Positions 29,508 to 39,386 of a stretch of DNA of 64,000 nt are shown here, piece after piece. Source of the DNA: Naegleria lovaniensis (Eukaryota; Heterolobosea; Eutetramitea; Acrasida; Naegleriidae); contig NW_025407851.1 in NCBI RefSeq assembly GCF_003324165.1, positions 248,001 through 312,000 of the forward strand. Reading direction: 5' to 3'. Numbering within the stretch: position 1 is the stretch's first letter; the number at the start of each line of letters is the position of its first letter. Both the position numbers and the translations under genes were made by a program. The notes under the pieces are model-generated. The model was not told where the DNA came from, made no database searches, and worked only from the letters and a program-made list of their open reading frames with translations.

Positions 29508-30001
29508 AAAAAAGAAAATTCTCTGTATTATATAATAATTCCGAAATTAAGCTACCTTGACTGAGGTAATTTAAGTAGGTGGGGATTGTTGGTATGGATT
29601 GGATAGGCTTTTGTTACTTTGTTGAATAAATTGACAGTATGCTGGGCAAAATCTTTCTATCCATTTACAAAATCCAATCTTCGGGGTAATAACTTAGGAT
29701 ATTGGATTAAAATCAACCTCGAAATTGGTCAATAAAAAGTCATGACGACCTAGTGTTGAAAGCGTGCTTGATCAAACACGACAAACAAAAGATCAGTAAA
29801 TATTAACTATTTTTCTAATTTTTTTCTCTTGGTGTTTACTTACAGAATTTTCTTTTCCGAAGTTGATTTGTGTTGAGATTGTGATGATGTTATTTCAACA
29901 ATTTAAATTGGAGATAAATCCAGTCCGCTTAGCCAGATTCTTTAGGATTGACTTTTATTGTAAACAACAAGGTTACAGCGTATTAAGCTGATTCAAAAAA
30001 A
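29508..30001. other. Intergenic region before the 2OG oxygenase gene
   Basis: About 490 bp, AT-rich. A small palindrome, TACCT-TGACTG-AGGTA, lies near 29551-29566. I see no gene or RNA. Confidence 0.45.
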
Positions 30002-33000
30002 ATGAACAAGAGATCCCTTCGCGTTTTCATAAAAAACCAAATGTTCTTAACCTGCTCCAAGAGGTTGCAGTTTAATTTAGGTTCTAGCTCGCTTGTATGC
30101 TCAAGGAAATCCTTGTATTCACACCCGGAGCGAAATTTCTCATCATAAGCCGTTTGCTCTCGTGTTTTTACGTTGGACGATAAAGGTACCCAGAATGGAT
30201 CAAAAAACATTCCTTTCGTTCATACGGAAGGACTTGTTACTGTGGACAATGTTCTTTCCGCTTCAGAAGCCGATGAATACATTCGCAAAGCAAACAATGC
30301 TTTATGGGAGCAAAGCAAAGTTGGTCAAGCGTCCTCTGAAAGCAATGTAGACGATACCTCCGTTCGTAACAGTTACCAGTTTGAGTTTGAAGATGAGCAC
30401 CTATCCGAGAAGGTGTTTAAGGCTGGAGAAACTGCTTTGAAGGCGATGTTTGAGGAAAATACCAAGTACATTCCTGTTTCAATCGATTCTCATTGGAAAT
30501 GTTACAGGTACGAAACGGGAGTGTTTTTTAGAAAACATGTCGATTCTGGAAGAAGTGTGGACGACTTGAACAGCTTTGTCACTGTGTTGATTTATTTGAA
30601 CGGAAATGAACAGCATGACAGTCTGAAAGGTGGTAAAACTTTATTTTACGGACCTCAAGCAAAAAAAGATAGTCCTCTTTCGTCCTCTCTCAGGGAGGAG
30701 AAAGTTGCTATTTCTCCCTCTCGTGGGCAAGCCGTTTTCTTTGTTCATCAATTAGAACATGAATCTGCTGAGGTAACTTCAGGAACCAAGTTCGTTTTAA
30801 AATCTGTGGTTCTGTTCAAGAAGAATGAAAATTATGGAGCTTTTAAGGCTCCATCCACTATTGGAACAAATGAACTGTCCCACGATATTGTTCTGAGAGT
30901 TGGAGAGGAAGAATTTAAAGTTGAACGCCAAATGCTTTACAGACATCCAAATTGCATTTTAAATCGAACACCTTTCTCTACCTTTGGTATGTCTCAATAT
31001 GAATTTCCAGAAAGAAATGCACAAATTTTCAAAACATTTATCCTCCCAATGTTAAGAAACGAGATACTTCCCAATGTGTCTATGAATTCTTCGTTAAAGG
31101 ACAAAATTGATTCAGAGATTAAGTTTTGGGGGCTCCTCTCTCCATTCGACCCACATATTTCCTTATCTTCAGAATACATACACAACGCTTTAGGTCAACA
31201 CTCCAAAGAGTTTTCTTCCAGTGCCATTCTGCTTCAACAACACTTGGAAGAAAAGCGAGAAATGTTGGAAAATTGGTTGCAATTTCTTTCAGTTTTCAAT
31301 GAGGTCCAAAGAAAGCAGCAACAATACACCCCCAACGTATTCGAACAAGATTCATTAGAAGAAATTATGAAAATTAACGAAAACAGATTCGAAAACAAGC
31401 AGGATCTAGAACGATGGGTTGCCTCTCAAATAGAAGCACATGTCGATTCAAAGTATCAAGTTATACCACTCCTGTATCAATACGACTCCAATGCTTTTCT
31501 CATAGGTCAGGATCGCCAGTTTTATGAATTATGTGAAAAAGCCTTTGGAGCTCAAGCGTTGTCCATAAGAAAAATTCAATATTTTTACAATTACGACTAT
31601 GAAGAAGACTCAAGCTCTTATCCTTTGTTGGATTTACAATCTGTAAACGAGGAGGCGATCAGGTTAGAAGAAAAGGGACGAACTTACTTTTTTCACTCAT
31701 ATTTGGCTGATAAATTACACCACTTCCAAAAAGTGAGTGAAATTTTGAAGGAACACGAAGGTATGGGGCTCAAAATGAAACATAAGGACGTTGTTTTCTA
31801 TGGAAAAACTGATTGGAAAGGACCACAACCCTACAATGATGAGTATGCTCCAAATTTTGCATTGTTTAATGTTTGTGCCTTGGTAATTGACGTTTCCAAA
31901 GTGAATTTAACAAAAAAATACAAACATGTAACATTGAGACTTTCACAAACACCATGGAAACATCACCACTCAACGCATTGGATTTGGCAATGCATCATTG
32001 TCGATTAAAATTAAAGCAAACGATCGAGGATTATTTATCATTGCTTCCGACAGCTAACATAGATGATAAATCTGCATCATCAACGAAGAAGAAGCGAGAT
32101 ACAATTTCTCATCTAGATCATGATGATGCCCATTCATTCTCTCAATTTTCGCAGATCTCTCAAGAATTTCCAACTATTCATCAAGCCTTTGATTTATTTA
32201 TGAAAGACTATGAACAGAATATCATCAAACCGTTCCGAAATTTAGAACAACTCTTTGAAAAATGTTTGTCATTCTTCTACGAACAATTATGGAGTAAAAA
32301 ACAGGAAAACTATCATGATTCAGTCAATGGGCAACCATTAAGAGGGAATTTTGAACCGTCGATGAAAGAAATACATTATTTTGACATTGGAGAAGAAATT
32401 AGTAAAAAAGGAAATCATACTCAACTGAATTGTTTTTGGAACAGTGATGATAATGAGGTATCTGATGAACAGAGTTCTAAAACAATTCTCATTCCATACG
32501 ATTGCAAGAATTTACTCTCTCATTTCAAAGATCTGTTGTTTGGGATGCGTAATGATGATGAGAATGAAAATTTATATCCTCATCCAAAATATTTATATTC
32601 TTTTTTCTATCACCTATGTATGAACATTGAAAGAATACGACAAGTAGCCATGATTAATGACTTTACAGCAAGAGACATGACGTTGGCAAAAGAATTTTTT
32701 GTGAGGAAATGCTTTTTGGGAGTTTCTCAAACAAGTGAGCAATCCACAGCTGATGATATGGACCAATTACAGAACAGTAGTGAAACTGAAGAAGATATGA
32801 TACAAAAAAGAGCAATTCAATTGTTTGAAACCACAAGACAAAGTATTATGGACAAAATTGTGGACGCTTTTGCTGAATCGAAGGAAAAACAATACAAAAA
32901 TTTGACTCCAATTGTTGGAAGAGGAGTCTATCTTGCCAGTAAGCGTACAGGAAGATGTATTTTCACTAAACTAGAAAAGCAGTATATTGCTGGAAAAATT

Positions 33001-33600
33001 ATTTTCATGAATGAGGTAAAAACTGTAACAGACAAGCAGAAATATCCTACTTTTGAATCGTTGCCTCAGGACAAGAAATCGAAAGAAAGGAAAACTTTTT
33101 TGGATTACATTTACAAAAGTCGAGGATTCAGCACTGGCCATAGCAAGCAGACCTTTAAATTTGCTAAAATTCTTGACTTCATGTCACAACCTCAAAAAAC
33201 AGAGCCAATAGTGGAGGAAGAACGCCAATTTGAGCCAACCACTTTACCTCCTCTTTTGATTCAAAAAACGTACGACAATGACTTTTACAAACACACTCCA
33301 GGGCGTTTCCTTTCTAATGCGCTTTCAGAACTCGTCAAGACGTACTTGAGAAATGTTGCCAACCGAAATAGCTCTCTTGCAGACTTTCAACGTCAAAGAA
33401 TGAACATCATGAAAAACAGGCTAGAGTTTGTTGCCAATAATGGAGAATACAAAATGGATCATAGAACCTCTGTCATGATTAAGCGAATGAGACATCGATT
33501 GAAGTATTTGTTGTCACAGCCAAGCCATTCAATTCCTATTGAAAAAAAGGAAGAGGCTATCATTGGATATCTAAGGATGGTCTCGAGCTATTTACGATGA
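30002..33600 (+). CDS. Large 2OG-Fe(II) oxygenase fused to a BTB/T1-like domain
   Basis: Model: 30002-30094, 30194-31927, 32017-33600 (1136 residues); both introns (99 and 89 nt) keep frame. The long frame has no early ATG, so a first exon is needed: the ATG at 30002, behind a run of A, gives a basic, possibly mitochondrial N-terminus (MNKRSLRVFIKNQMFLTCSK). Residues about 50-240 are a prolyl-4-hydroxylase-type oxygenase: HWKCYRYETGVFFRKHVDSG (iron ligands His-x-Asp), FVTVLIYLN, GGKTLFYGP, SRGQAVFFVHQLEHESAEVT (third His), SGTKFVLKS (2OG-binding Lys). Residues about 255-325 resemble a KCTD/T1-type BTB (DIVLRVGEEEFKVERQMLYR). The remaining 800 residues match nothing I know. The second intron (GTAACA...TTAAAG) is weaker; a frameshift near 31930-32010 is the alternative. 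Confidence 0.65.
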
Positions 33601-33675
33601 CGACATGGGATCAATCATACATGAACACATTCAGCTTAATAAAATACATCGTTTTATTTCAATAAATTAATTGAG

Positions 33676-36600
33676 TTATTGCTGAGTCGATCTCCATAAC
33701 TTGTTTACCGTTCCAAATTGTTGTGGATTGTTAGGACTGGATGCAGGAGAGTGTGTAGTACCGGCACTTGGTAATGGGCTACTTGGTTTGGGACTTTTCA
33801 GCACAGAAATAGTTTCCTCCAAATGAGTAATGTATGATTTGAGCTTCTCAATCTCTGATTGAGAGTTATTTCCACCATTAGCAACGCTTGTGCCTGGCTT
33901 AGTGGAGTTAAGAAGCTCCAGTTGAAGTTGACTAACCTTTTCTTTCAATTGCTCTACTTCATTGCTTTTGTTAGTTTCTAGGTTAGAATTCGAAATGGGT
34001 GTGGATTCTTCTTTTTCTTTAACTGGAGTCTTTTCCTTCTTCTTGATAGACTCTAGAATTTGATCAGTACTCGATGTTCTAGAATATAGGGAAAGTTCCT
34101 CCTTTTGTTTATCGCAAATGTCAATGAGGGCCTCTGTATCATGTTTGTATTTTTCTTCCAATTCTTCATTCTTCTTTTTAAGTTTTTGAATTTCCTCCCA
34201 CATATTTTTAAATTCGCGTTGGAATGTTTGAACAGTGGCTTCATTCTTACTCTCTGAAAGAAGCTTAATTTCTTGCATTCTGTTCATATCTGCAATAATT
34301 TCATTAGCTCTGATTTGAAGAGTATGGAGTGGGGTGTAACCAAAGTATTCATAACCTGCTGGATCCTTTGCATATCGTAGCCAGTATGTTGACCACAATT
34401 GAATAGAGCTATGTCTCAAATCTGGATAAATGGTATAGGTTGTGTTTTCAGGATCGTAGAAAGGATTCAAATAATTGGTTCCACAACCTTCATACTCTGC
34501 AACAATGTTACGATTAAGTAAGTAGGTCCAAATCGAGTGAGTTTTTTCGAACACCTTATTTCTGGCTCTTTCTTTCTCATTATCAAACAAAAATGTACCA
34601 AATCTACAAGAATACAAGTTATCCAACAAGAAAATTAGGAAAAGCTCGTTGAATTCGAATGCAGTTGGGTGTTGACGCATCATTTGATAAACACAATCAA
34701 CAAATTGAACGAAAATTGGGCCACGTTCGTCTGTGAAGAAAGTTTGTCGACTGCCATGTCCAACTCTCTTTTGGAATTGATGGCCAAATGAGCACCATTC
34801 TTTTTCAATCAAAACTGCAAATCCTTCAATGGTTCTACAGTATGGATCTACCATAATTTGGAAGAGACAAACCACTTGACTAGTACGATCCCATCCATCG
34901 CTGCAATGAGTGAGAATGGAAGTACGTTCTCTAAAGAACACATCAACACAAAAATGAGCTGCCATTAAAATAGATCGAAGATGTTCAAGCCACAAAGTGC
35001 TCTCCACCTTGCTATACCAGTTCAGCTCTACTCCTCCAAAGTCGTGGCAAATGTCAGCAAGTCGAGCGAATGAGTTTCTCACAACGTGAATATTCTCAAT
35101 GTTCATGAAACGCAGTTCGCAATTCTTGTAATTTTTCTCATATCCTGCTCCCTTAATGACACGATTGGCCTCTGCATTTGCTCTTGGACGTAAATCCACA
35201 ATCATTAAACGTTGCTGCGTCTTGTCGCTAGCTTGCATGATGGACTCAATCGTTCTGTAATCACCAATATGTTTTTTAGTAATCTTGCCTGTAATATTCA
35301 AACCAATCATGGGTTGGGCGCTTCTTGTCAAGGATAATTGGCTCTCTGGATCATACCAGCTCAATACTGGAATTCTTCCTCTTGATCTAAACTCTGCAGC
35401 AGCTTTGACTTCTTCATCAGAAAGATTGCAAGGCACCAAGAATTGAGAGGGATATGTATCACAAATCTTGTAACCTTGGTTCAATGAACAAATTCTCCAA
35501 TGTGGTTGTTTGACATTGGATGGAGGAGTTTTGATTTGTCTGTGTGCCAAACTAGCGTTGGTCGCAATGGTGCTGACAAATACGCCTTGCCGAGTAAACT
35601 CTTTCACGAGATCATAAACTTGCCAACCGTTGATAAAAGTGTTGGTGTTGTTAGTGGAGAGGGAAGATGGAATGCTTGATAAAGTGTCATTTGATGACGA
35701 TGATGCAATCTGTGAAGGATTGCTTCCATTGTTGTTGGCAGGATTGGTGGTACTATTAGCCATGGCACTATTGGTCGAATTCGGATTCACATTTAACTTG
35801 TACTTGAAAGCAAAGAATTCAAAAGGTGATAAATCAGCTCGGATATACTTAAAGACACGTCCTCTGGTTCCTCTTGATGGCACAAAAGCAAAACGAATAT
35901 GTTGGAATGATTTGGTCCAAATTTCAATCAAGTAGCTGAAATCTTTTGTTGAATTTGTCTTTCCTCCAACCTTTTCTAATTTATGAATGGTACATAATGG
36001 GACATCGCTTCCTTCAAACTGTTGTGGAATATCATCATAGGTGGATGTGGTGGAAGGCTTGAAAATAATTCTATAATTGGTGAGGAATAAAACACCTTGA
36101 TGCCAAGCAATTCGGGATGGAGCTGTATGGCCGTTCCATTCATAGACAAGAGTGTCCTTGTCTATAATTTCTTCACCTGGAAGAAGTGTTGGATTGAGTT
36201 GTACTTTGGACATTTTCATATCTTGTTGATTATTGTTATTATTGTTGGAAACAAGATTGCTATTGGAGGTCAAGTTTAAATGTGATCCATAATAATTGTT
36301 AATGATGGATGAACTGAGAATGCTTGTGTTCATGCCAGAGGAATCTTGAACGGAAGTGAAATGGTTTGATGATGAAATGTTATTTTCACTTCTTGAAGGC
36401 CGCAATTCATCGATTCCTTGTAGGTCTGATGATTGTCGTTGATGGGATGAATTGTTATTGGAATGATGTGGAGGAGGTAATGAAGAAACTGACTCTGAAT
36501 GTGGTATGTTGTTTTGTGAGTGATTTTGATGCGGTATGTTGTTGGTAGTTGTGGTTGAGGAGGAGAGAGGATGTTTCATCACTGCGGTTGCTCCACCATC

Positions 36601-36711
36601 ATCAGAGTAAGCATCTTGGCTTGCGGAGAGAGTGGATTCATCATCATCATCGGCATCGTTAGTGAGTGCAGCTGCAGTGGTTTCGCTGTTGGAAGCAAAA
36701 AAGCGTTTCAT
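33676..36711 (-). CDS. Myotubularin-family phosphoinositide 3-phosphatase
   Basis: Single exon, 1011 residues. The N-terminal 165 residues are low complexity. A PH-GRAM domain follows (LPGEEIIDKDTLVYEW; GVLFLTNYRIIFKPS; TLCTI-like PLCTIHKLEKVGG). Next is the phosphatase domain: IPVLSWYDPESQLSLTRSAQ, PRANAEANRVIKGAGYE, LRSILMAAHFCVDVFF, then the CX5R loop ILTHCSDGWDRTSQVVCLFQ with catalytic Cys near residue 602. The CSDGWDR motif is intact, so it is an active type dephosphorylating PI3P and PI(3,5)P2 on endosomes. WTYLLNRN and a C-terminal coiled coil (EEIQKLKKKNEELEEKYK) follow, as in MTMR dimers. No FYVE domain is seen. It ends 75 bp from the oxygenase gene, tail to tail. Confidence 0.95.
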   Translation of the reverse strand: MKRFFASNSETTAAALTNDADDDDESTLSASQDAYSDDGGATAVMKHPLSSSTTTTNNIPHQNHSQNNIPHSESVSSLPPPHHSNNNSSHQRQSSDLQGIDELRPSRSENNISSSNHFTSVQDSSGMNTSILSSSIINNYYGSHLNLTSNSNLVSNNNNNNQQDMKMSKVQLNPTLLPGEEIIDKDTLVYEWNGHTAPSRIAWHQGVLFLTNYRIIFKPSTTSTYDDIPQQFEGSDVPLCTIHKLEKVGGKTNSTKDFSYLIEIWTKSFQHIRFAFVPSRGTRGRVFKYIRADLSPFEFFAFKYKLNVNPNSTNSAMANSTTNPANNNGSNPSQIASSSSNDTLSSIPSSLSTNNTNTFINGWQVYDLVKEFTRQGVFVSTIATNASLAHRQIKTPPSNVKQPHWRICSLNQGYKICDTYPSQFLVPCNLSDEEVKAAAEFRSRGRIPVLSWYDPESQLSLTRSAQPMIGLNITGKITKKHIGDYRTIESIMQASDKTQQRLMIVDLRPRANAEANRVIKGAGYEKNYKNCELRFMNIENIHVVRNSFARLADICHDFGGVELNWYSKVESTLWLEHLRSILMAAHFCVDVFFRERTSILTHCSDGWDRTSQVVCLFQIMVDPYCRTIEGFAVLIEKEWCSFGHQFQKRVGHGSRQTFFTDERGPIFVQFVDCVYQMMRQHPTAFEFNELFLIFLLDNLYSCRFGTFLFDNEKERARNKVFEKTHSIWTYLLNRNIVAEYEGCGTNYLNPFYDPENTTYTIYPDLRHSSIQLWSTYWLRYAKDPAGYEYFGYTPLHTLQIRANEIIADMNRMQEIKLLSESKNEATVQTFQREFKNMWEEIQKLKKKNEELEEKYKHDTEALIDICDKQKEELSLYSRTSSTDQILESIKKKEKTPVKEKEESTPISNSNLETNKSNEVEQLKEKVSQLQLELLNSTKPGTSVANGGNNSQSEIEKLKSYITHLEETISVLKSPKPSSPLPSAGTTHSPASSPNNPQQFGTVNKLWRSTQQ

Positions 36712-36955
36712 GGCTGTGTGCTGAAATTTTGATGGAATAGTTGAGATGGTGCAGCTATTGATATTTTTTGCTTGCTAAAAAGTGCACAACACGAACTTGT
36801 GAAAGATTTTTTAGAGGTGCAAGGGATTGAACGGAAAGGGTCGCAGGTTACATTATGGTATTAACAATTACCATAACAGCATTGATCTTAGCACTACAAG
36901 GAAAGTATGTTGATAATAATCAGTTAAATAAGGTATAGAATTAACAACTCCAACT

Positions 36956-37027
36956 GGGAGCATGGTCTAGTGGTATGATTCCTGCTTTGGGTGCAGGAGG
37001 CCGTGGGTTCGATTCCCACTGCTCCCC
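36956..37027 (+). tRNA. tRNA-Pro (anticodon TGG)
   Basis: A 72-base cloverleaf without intron. Acceptor stem GGGAGCA pairs with TGCTCCC, discriminator C. The D arm is in TGGTCTAGTGGTATGATTC (A box). The anticodon stem is CCTGC/GCAGG with loop TTTGGGT, anticodon TGG, reading CCA proline codons. The T arm is GTGGG-TTCGATT-CCCAC (B box). A T-rich stretch 5 bases downstream fits a Pol III terminator. Confidence 0.96.
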
Positions 37028-37099
37028 AACAATTTTTATTTGAGACGACTATTATTTTTATTTTTCTCCATCCAAACGTTATTAAACTTATTGTCAATA

Positions 37100-37669
37100 G
37101 AGAATTTATAAAATTCAGAGTTTTCTTTTGTTTTCCGCGGAAAACTGTTTTCTGCTGAATATGCAGTAAAAAAAGATGTTGCTTATAAAATTCAGGCGGA
37201 AAACTGCTGAAAAGTTTATTTTATTGTGTCTCGTTGTTACAAAGAGCCCGCGAATGCTCTTTTCATGATATCAAATCCGATCTCAATGCAAATACAACAA
37301 CTTCTTCATCACCATGCTTAAAAGCAGTGTCCTTGTCAATTGTCTTACAACCACCGATGGTTTTGGATATCCAGCAACAACATAGGAACATGATTTAATG
37401 CAGTATTTTCGATCAATAAATAATTTCCCAATATTTTTACCAAATTCATTAATATATATATTGTCATGTGATTTTATTGGTATCATAGTTTTGAACGCCA
37501 CATTATTGCGTGTTTTGGGTCTGATATGCTGTGTCGGTTGATGACATTTTTTTGAGTGATTTTTCCAGTTTTCCTCCTGAATTTTATAAACGCAGCATTC
37601 GTGGAAAACAGACGAAACCGCTTTCGTTTTACTTTGTTTTCCGCTGAAAACTAGATTTTATAAATTCTC
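37100..37669. mobile_element. MITE-like element, 570 bp, TA-flanked with long degenerate inverted repeats
   Basis: It begins GAGAATTTATAAAAT and ends with the reverse complement, directly flanked by TA (37098-37099 and 37670-37671). The inverted similarity is patchy but reaches about 115 bp in from each end: TTATAAAATTCAGG(C/A)GGAAAACTG near 37183-37206 pairs with the complement of about 37565-37591. The motif TTTTCCGC(G/T)GAAAA recurs in both arms. Only a short, unconvincing frame lies inside. Size, TA flanks and lack of coding fit a nonautonomous Tc1/mariner-type MITE. Confidence 0.7.
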
Positions 37670-37671
37670 TA

Positions 37672-38671
37672 ATGTACGTATTATCAAATGACCAGCGCAA
37701 GTTCGGCCCATCAGAGTTTTCGCTACGCTCGAGAAGTTACATGGTGTTCTGGCATGATCTTGCAGAGGTTCGAACAATTTCTGGAGCAATTTGTTTGCCA
37801 AGTTTAAGCCAAAAAAAAAAAGCTCAAAAATCCCAAACCACCCTAACGAAGCAAAATTTTCCTGCCATCATCCCAAAAGAAAACACCCAAAACCATCTTG
37901 TAAATATACAATCTGTATATCATGAACACCCACCCATCAAATTCCTTCTCATCATCCGTGATCGCAATCATGAATAATGAGATTTCCGATTTTCATTGTC
38001 TTCCCTTTCCATCACAACTGACTTTTGCAAGCCTTGAGAAAAACAAGGATCAACAACAACAAACGAAACAGTCCGAGCATAAACCAACATCAAAGCAAAC
38101 ATCTAGATCCACCTCCTCGTCTCATGTACAAACCGGCACCTCCAAACAAGCTTCCACCACTAAAACTTGCCGAATTACATTCAAGTTTGGAGCTCTCAGC
38201 AATCGTTCTTGCTTTACGAAACATAAACACTGTAAAAGGCATCCTCGCCGATCGGCAACCCTTGTGCATGCACACATGGTAAAATCCAAGCCTCTCAAAA
38301 TTGCATGTTCGAGAAATTTCGTGAACAAGCTGAGCGCCAAAGGAACACCACATGAAAAGGACTCAGCAACTTTATTGAGCAAAACAACAACTGAAAATGA
38401 TCGTTTTAAAATCAAGTGCTTCAACTCTGTGATTCGAGGATTTCATCGACATTGTCTCGTACTCATTAAGCAGACGCATCCTTTTGAGATTCATACTAAG
38501 GCATCGAATTGTTGAATAAAGGATGTTCTGTGCACTGAATAAACATTCGAGCCATCATGTTGATGTTGAACTCTAATTTATTGGAAACAGGTAGAAATTC
38601 GAGCTTAAAAATTGGGAGTGCCTTTTATGTGGTGTTGAATTGAAACCGTTGTGGCCACCGGTGATAGGATA
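37672..38671. other. Inter-element region with an unresolved reading frame
   Basis: Between the two MITE-like elements. Aside from the doubtful frame at 37922-38515 I see no gene; a leftover promoter for the Zn2Cys6 gene is possible. Confidence 0.3.
37922..38515 (+). CDS. Doubtful gene, reading frame switches
   Basis: The longest frame starts at 37922, and an inner ATG at 37970 (MNNEISDFHCLPFPSQLTFA) looks reasonable. From about 38100 the more protein-like reading is in a different frame (about 38025-38282: PPPRLMYKPAPPNKLPPLKL, AELHSSLELSAIVLALRNIN), and a third frame offers FEKFREQAERQRNTT with a stop near 38352. This pattern fits a spliced or decayed gene, but I could not find intron joins that unite the frames. 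No family recognised. The exact limits are not to be trusted. Confidence 0.25.
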   Translation: MNTHPSNSFSSSVIAIMNNEISDFHCLPFPSQLTFASLEKNKDQQQQTKQSEHKPTSKQTSRSTSSSHVQTGTSKQASTTKTCRITFKFGALSNRSCFTKHKHCKRHPRRSATLVHAHMVKSKPLKIACSRNFVNKLSAKGTPHEKDSATLLSKTTTENDRFKIKCFNSVIRGFHRHCLVLIKQTHPFEIHTKASNC

Positions 38672-39068
38672 CTGTAAAATCTCGACTGTAAGAAACGTTT
38701 GCCCGTAAGCAACCCCAAAAAAAATAGCCAACATCTCTCAATTAACCTCTCAACCGCCAACAGCGCACTAGCAGGTGTTAGGCATTGATTTGCCTCTGAT
38801 GATCAGAGTATTTAAATAAAGCTTTATTAAATACAATTTCAACAATCAACTTCTTCATCAACTTGTTAGAGAATGTGTTTACGAATGAAAATCCGGGAAA
38901 CTCTCCTCCTGTGATGATCCAAACCACTCAAAACTTTCGCTAATTAAAAATAGCCGTTATGAAATGGTGGTATGATGTTGAGAAAATTGGCAGGGTGAAC
39001 ATAAGCACTTTTTTTTTGCCAAAACAATCATTTACCCTCGATTGTTGCTTACGGGCGAGATTTTACAG
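38672..39068. mobile_element. MITE-like element, 397 bp, TA-flanked
   Basis: The ends are CTGTAAAATCTCG and its complement CGAGATTTTACAG, directly flanked by TA (38670-38671 and 39069-39070). Further in, GCCCGTAAGCAAC on the left (near 38700) pairs with GTTGCTTACGGGC on the right (near 39044-39056). The left arm carries about 16 extra bases between these two blocks, so one arm has an insertion or the other a deletion. There is no coding frame inside. This family differs from the 570-bp element and from the transposase-bearing element. Confidence 0.75.
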
Positions 39069-39386
39069 TATATACCCGCAAGGACCATCAGAGGTTGAGC
39101 TACATTCTCAAAGCTTGAAAGAGCTCTTTGGTCCAATTAAGCTTTTCTCAATTGCCAAAAACAAGCTCCTGACGGAATATGCAATGTTCTTTAAGGAAAA
39201 CACGAGGGCGCGACAAAGGGAATCTGCTGGTGGGTATACTTTCGCGAGGCGCAACAACAGGAATCCACTTCAAAAAAACAAGACAAAGACGACCCTCACT
39301 TCTTGAAGGTCAATGCTTAATGGTGGTCCGACCTCAATATTCTTCCAATTGGAGAGCGGCGGCATTATAGCATCGTTCCTTCCTCA

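Noticed and set aside
38122-38424. Minus-strand frames opposite the doubtful 37922-38515 gene
   Set aside because: No start context or family resemblance; the plus strand reads better, although it is itself weak.
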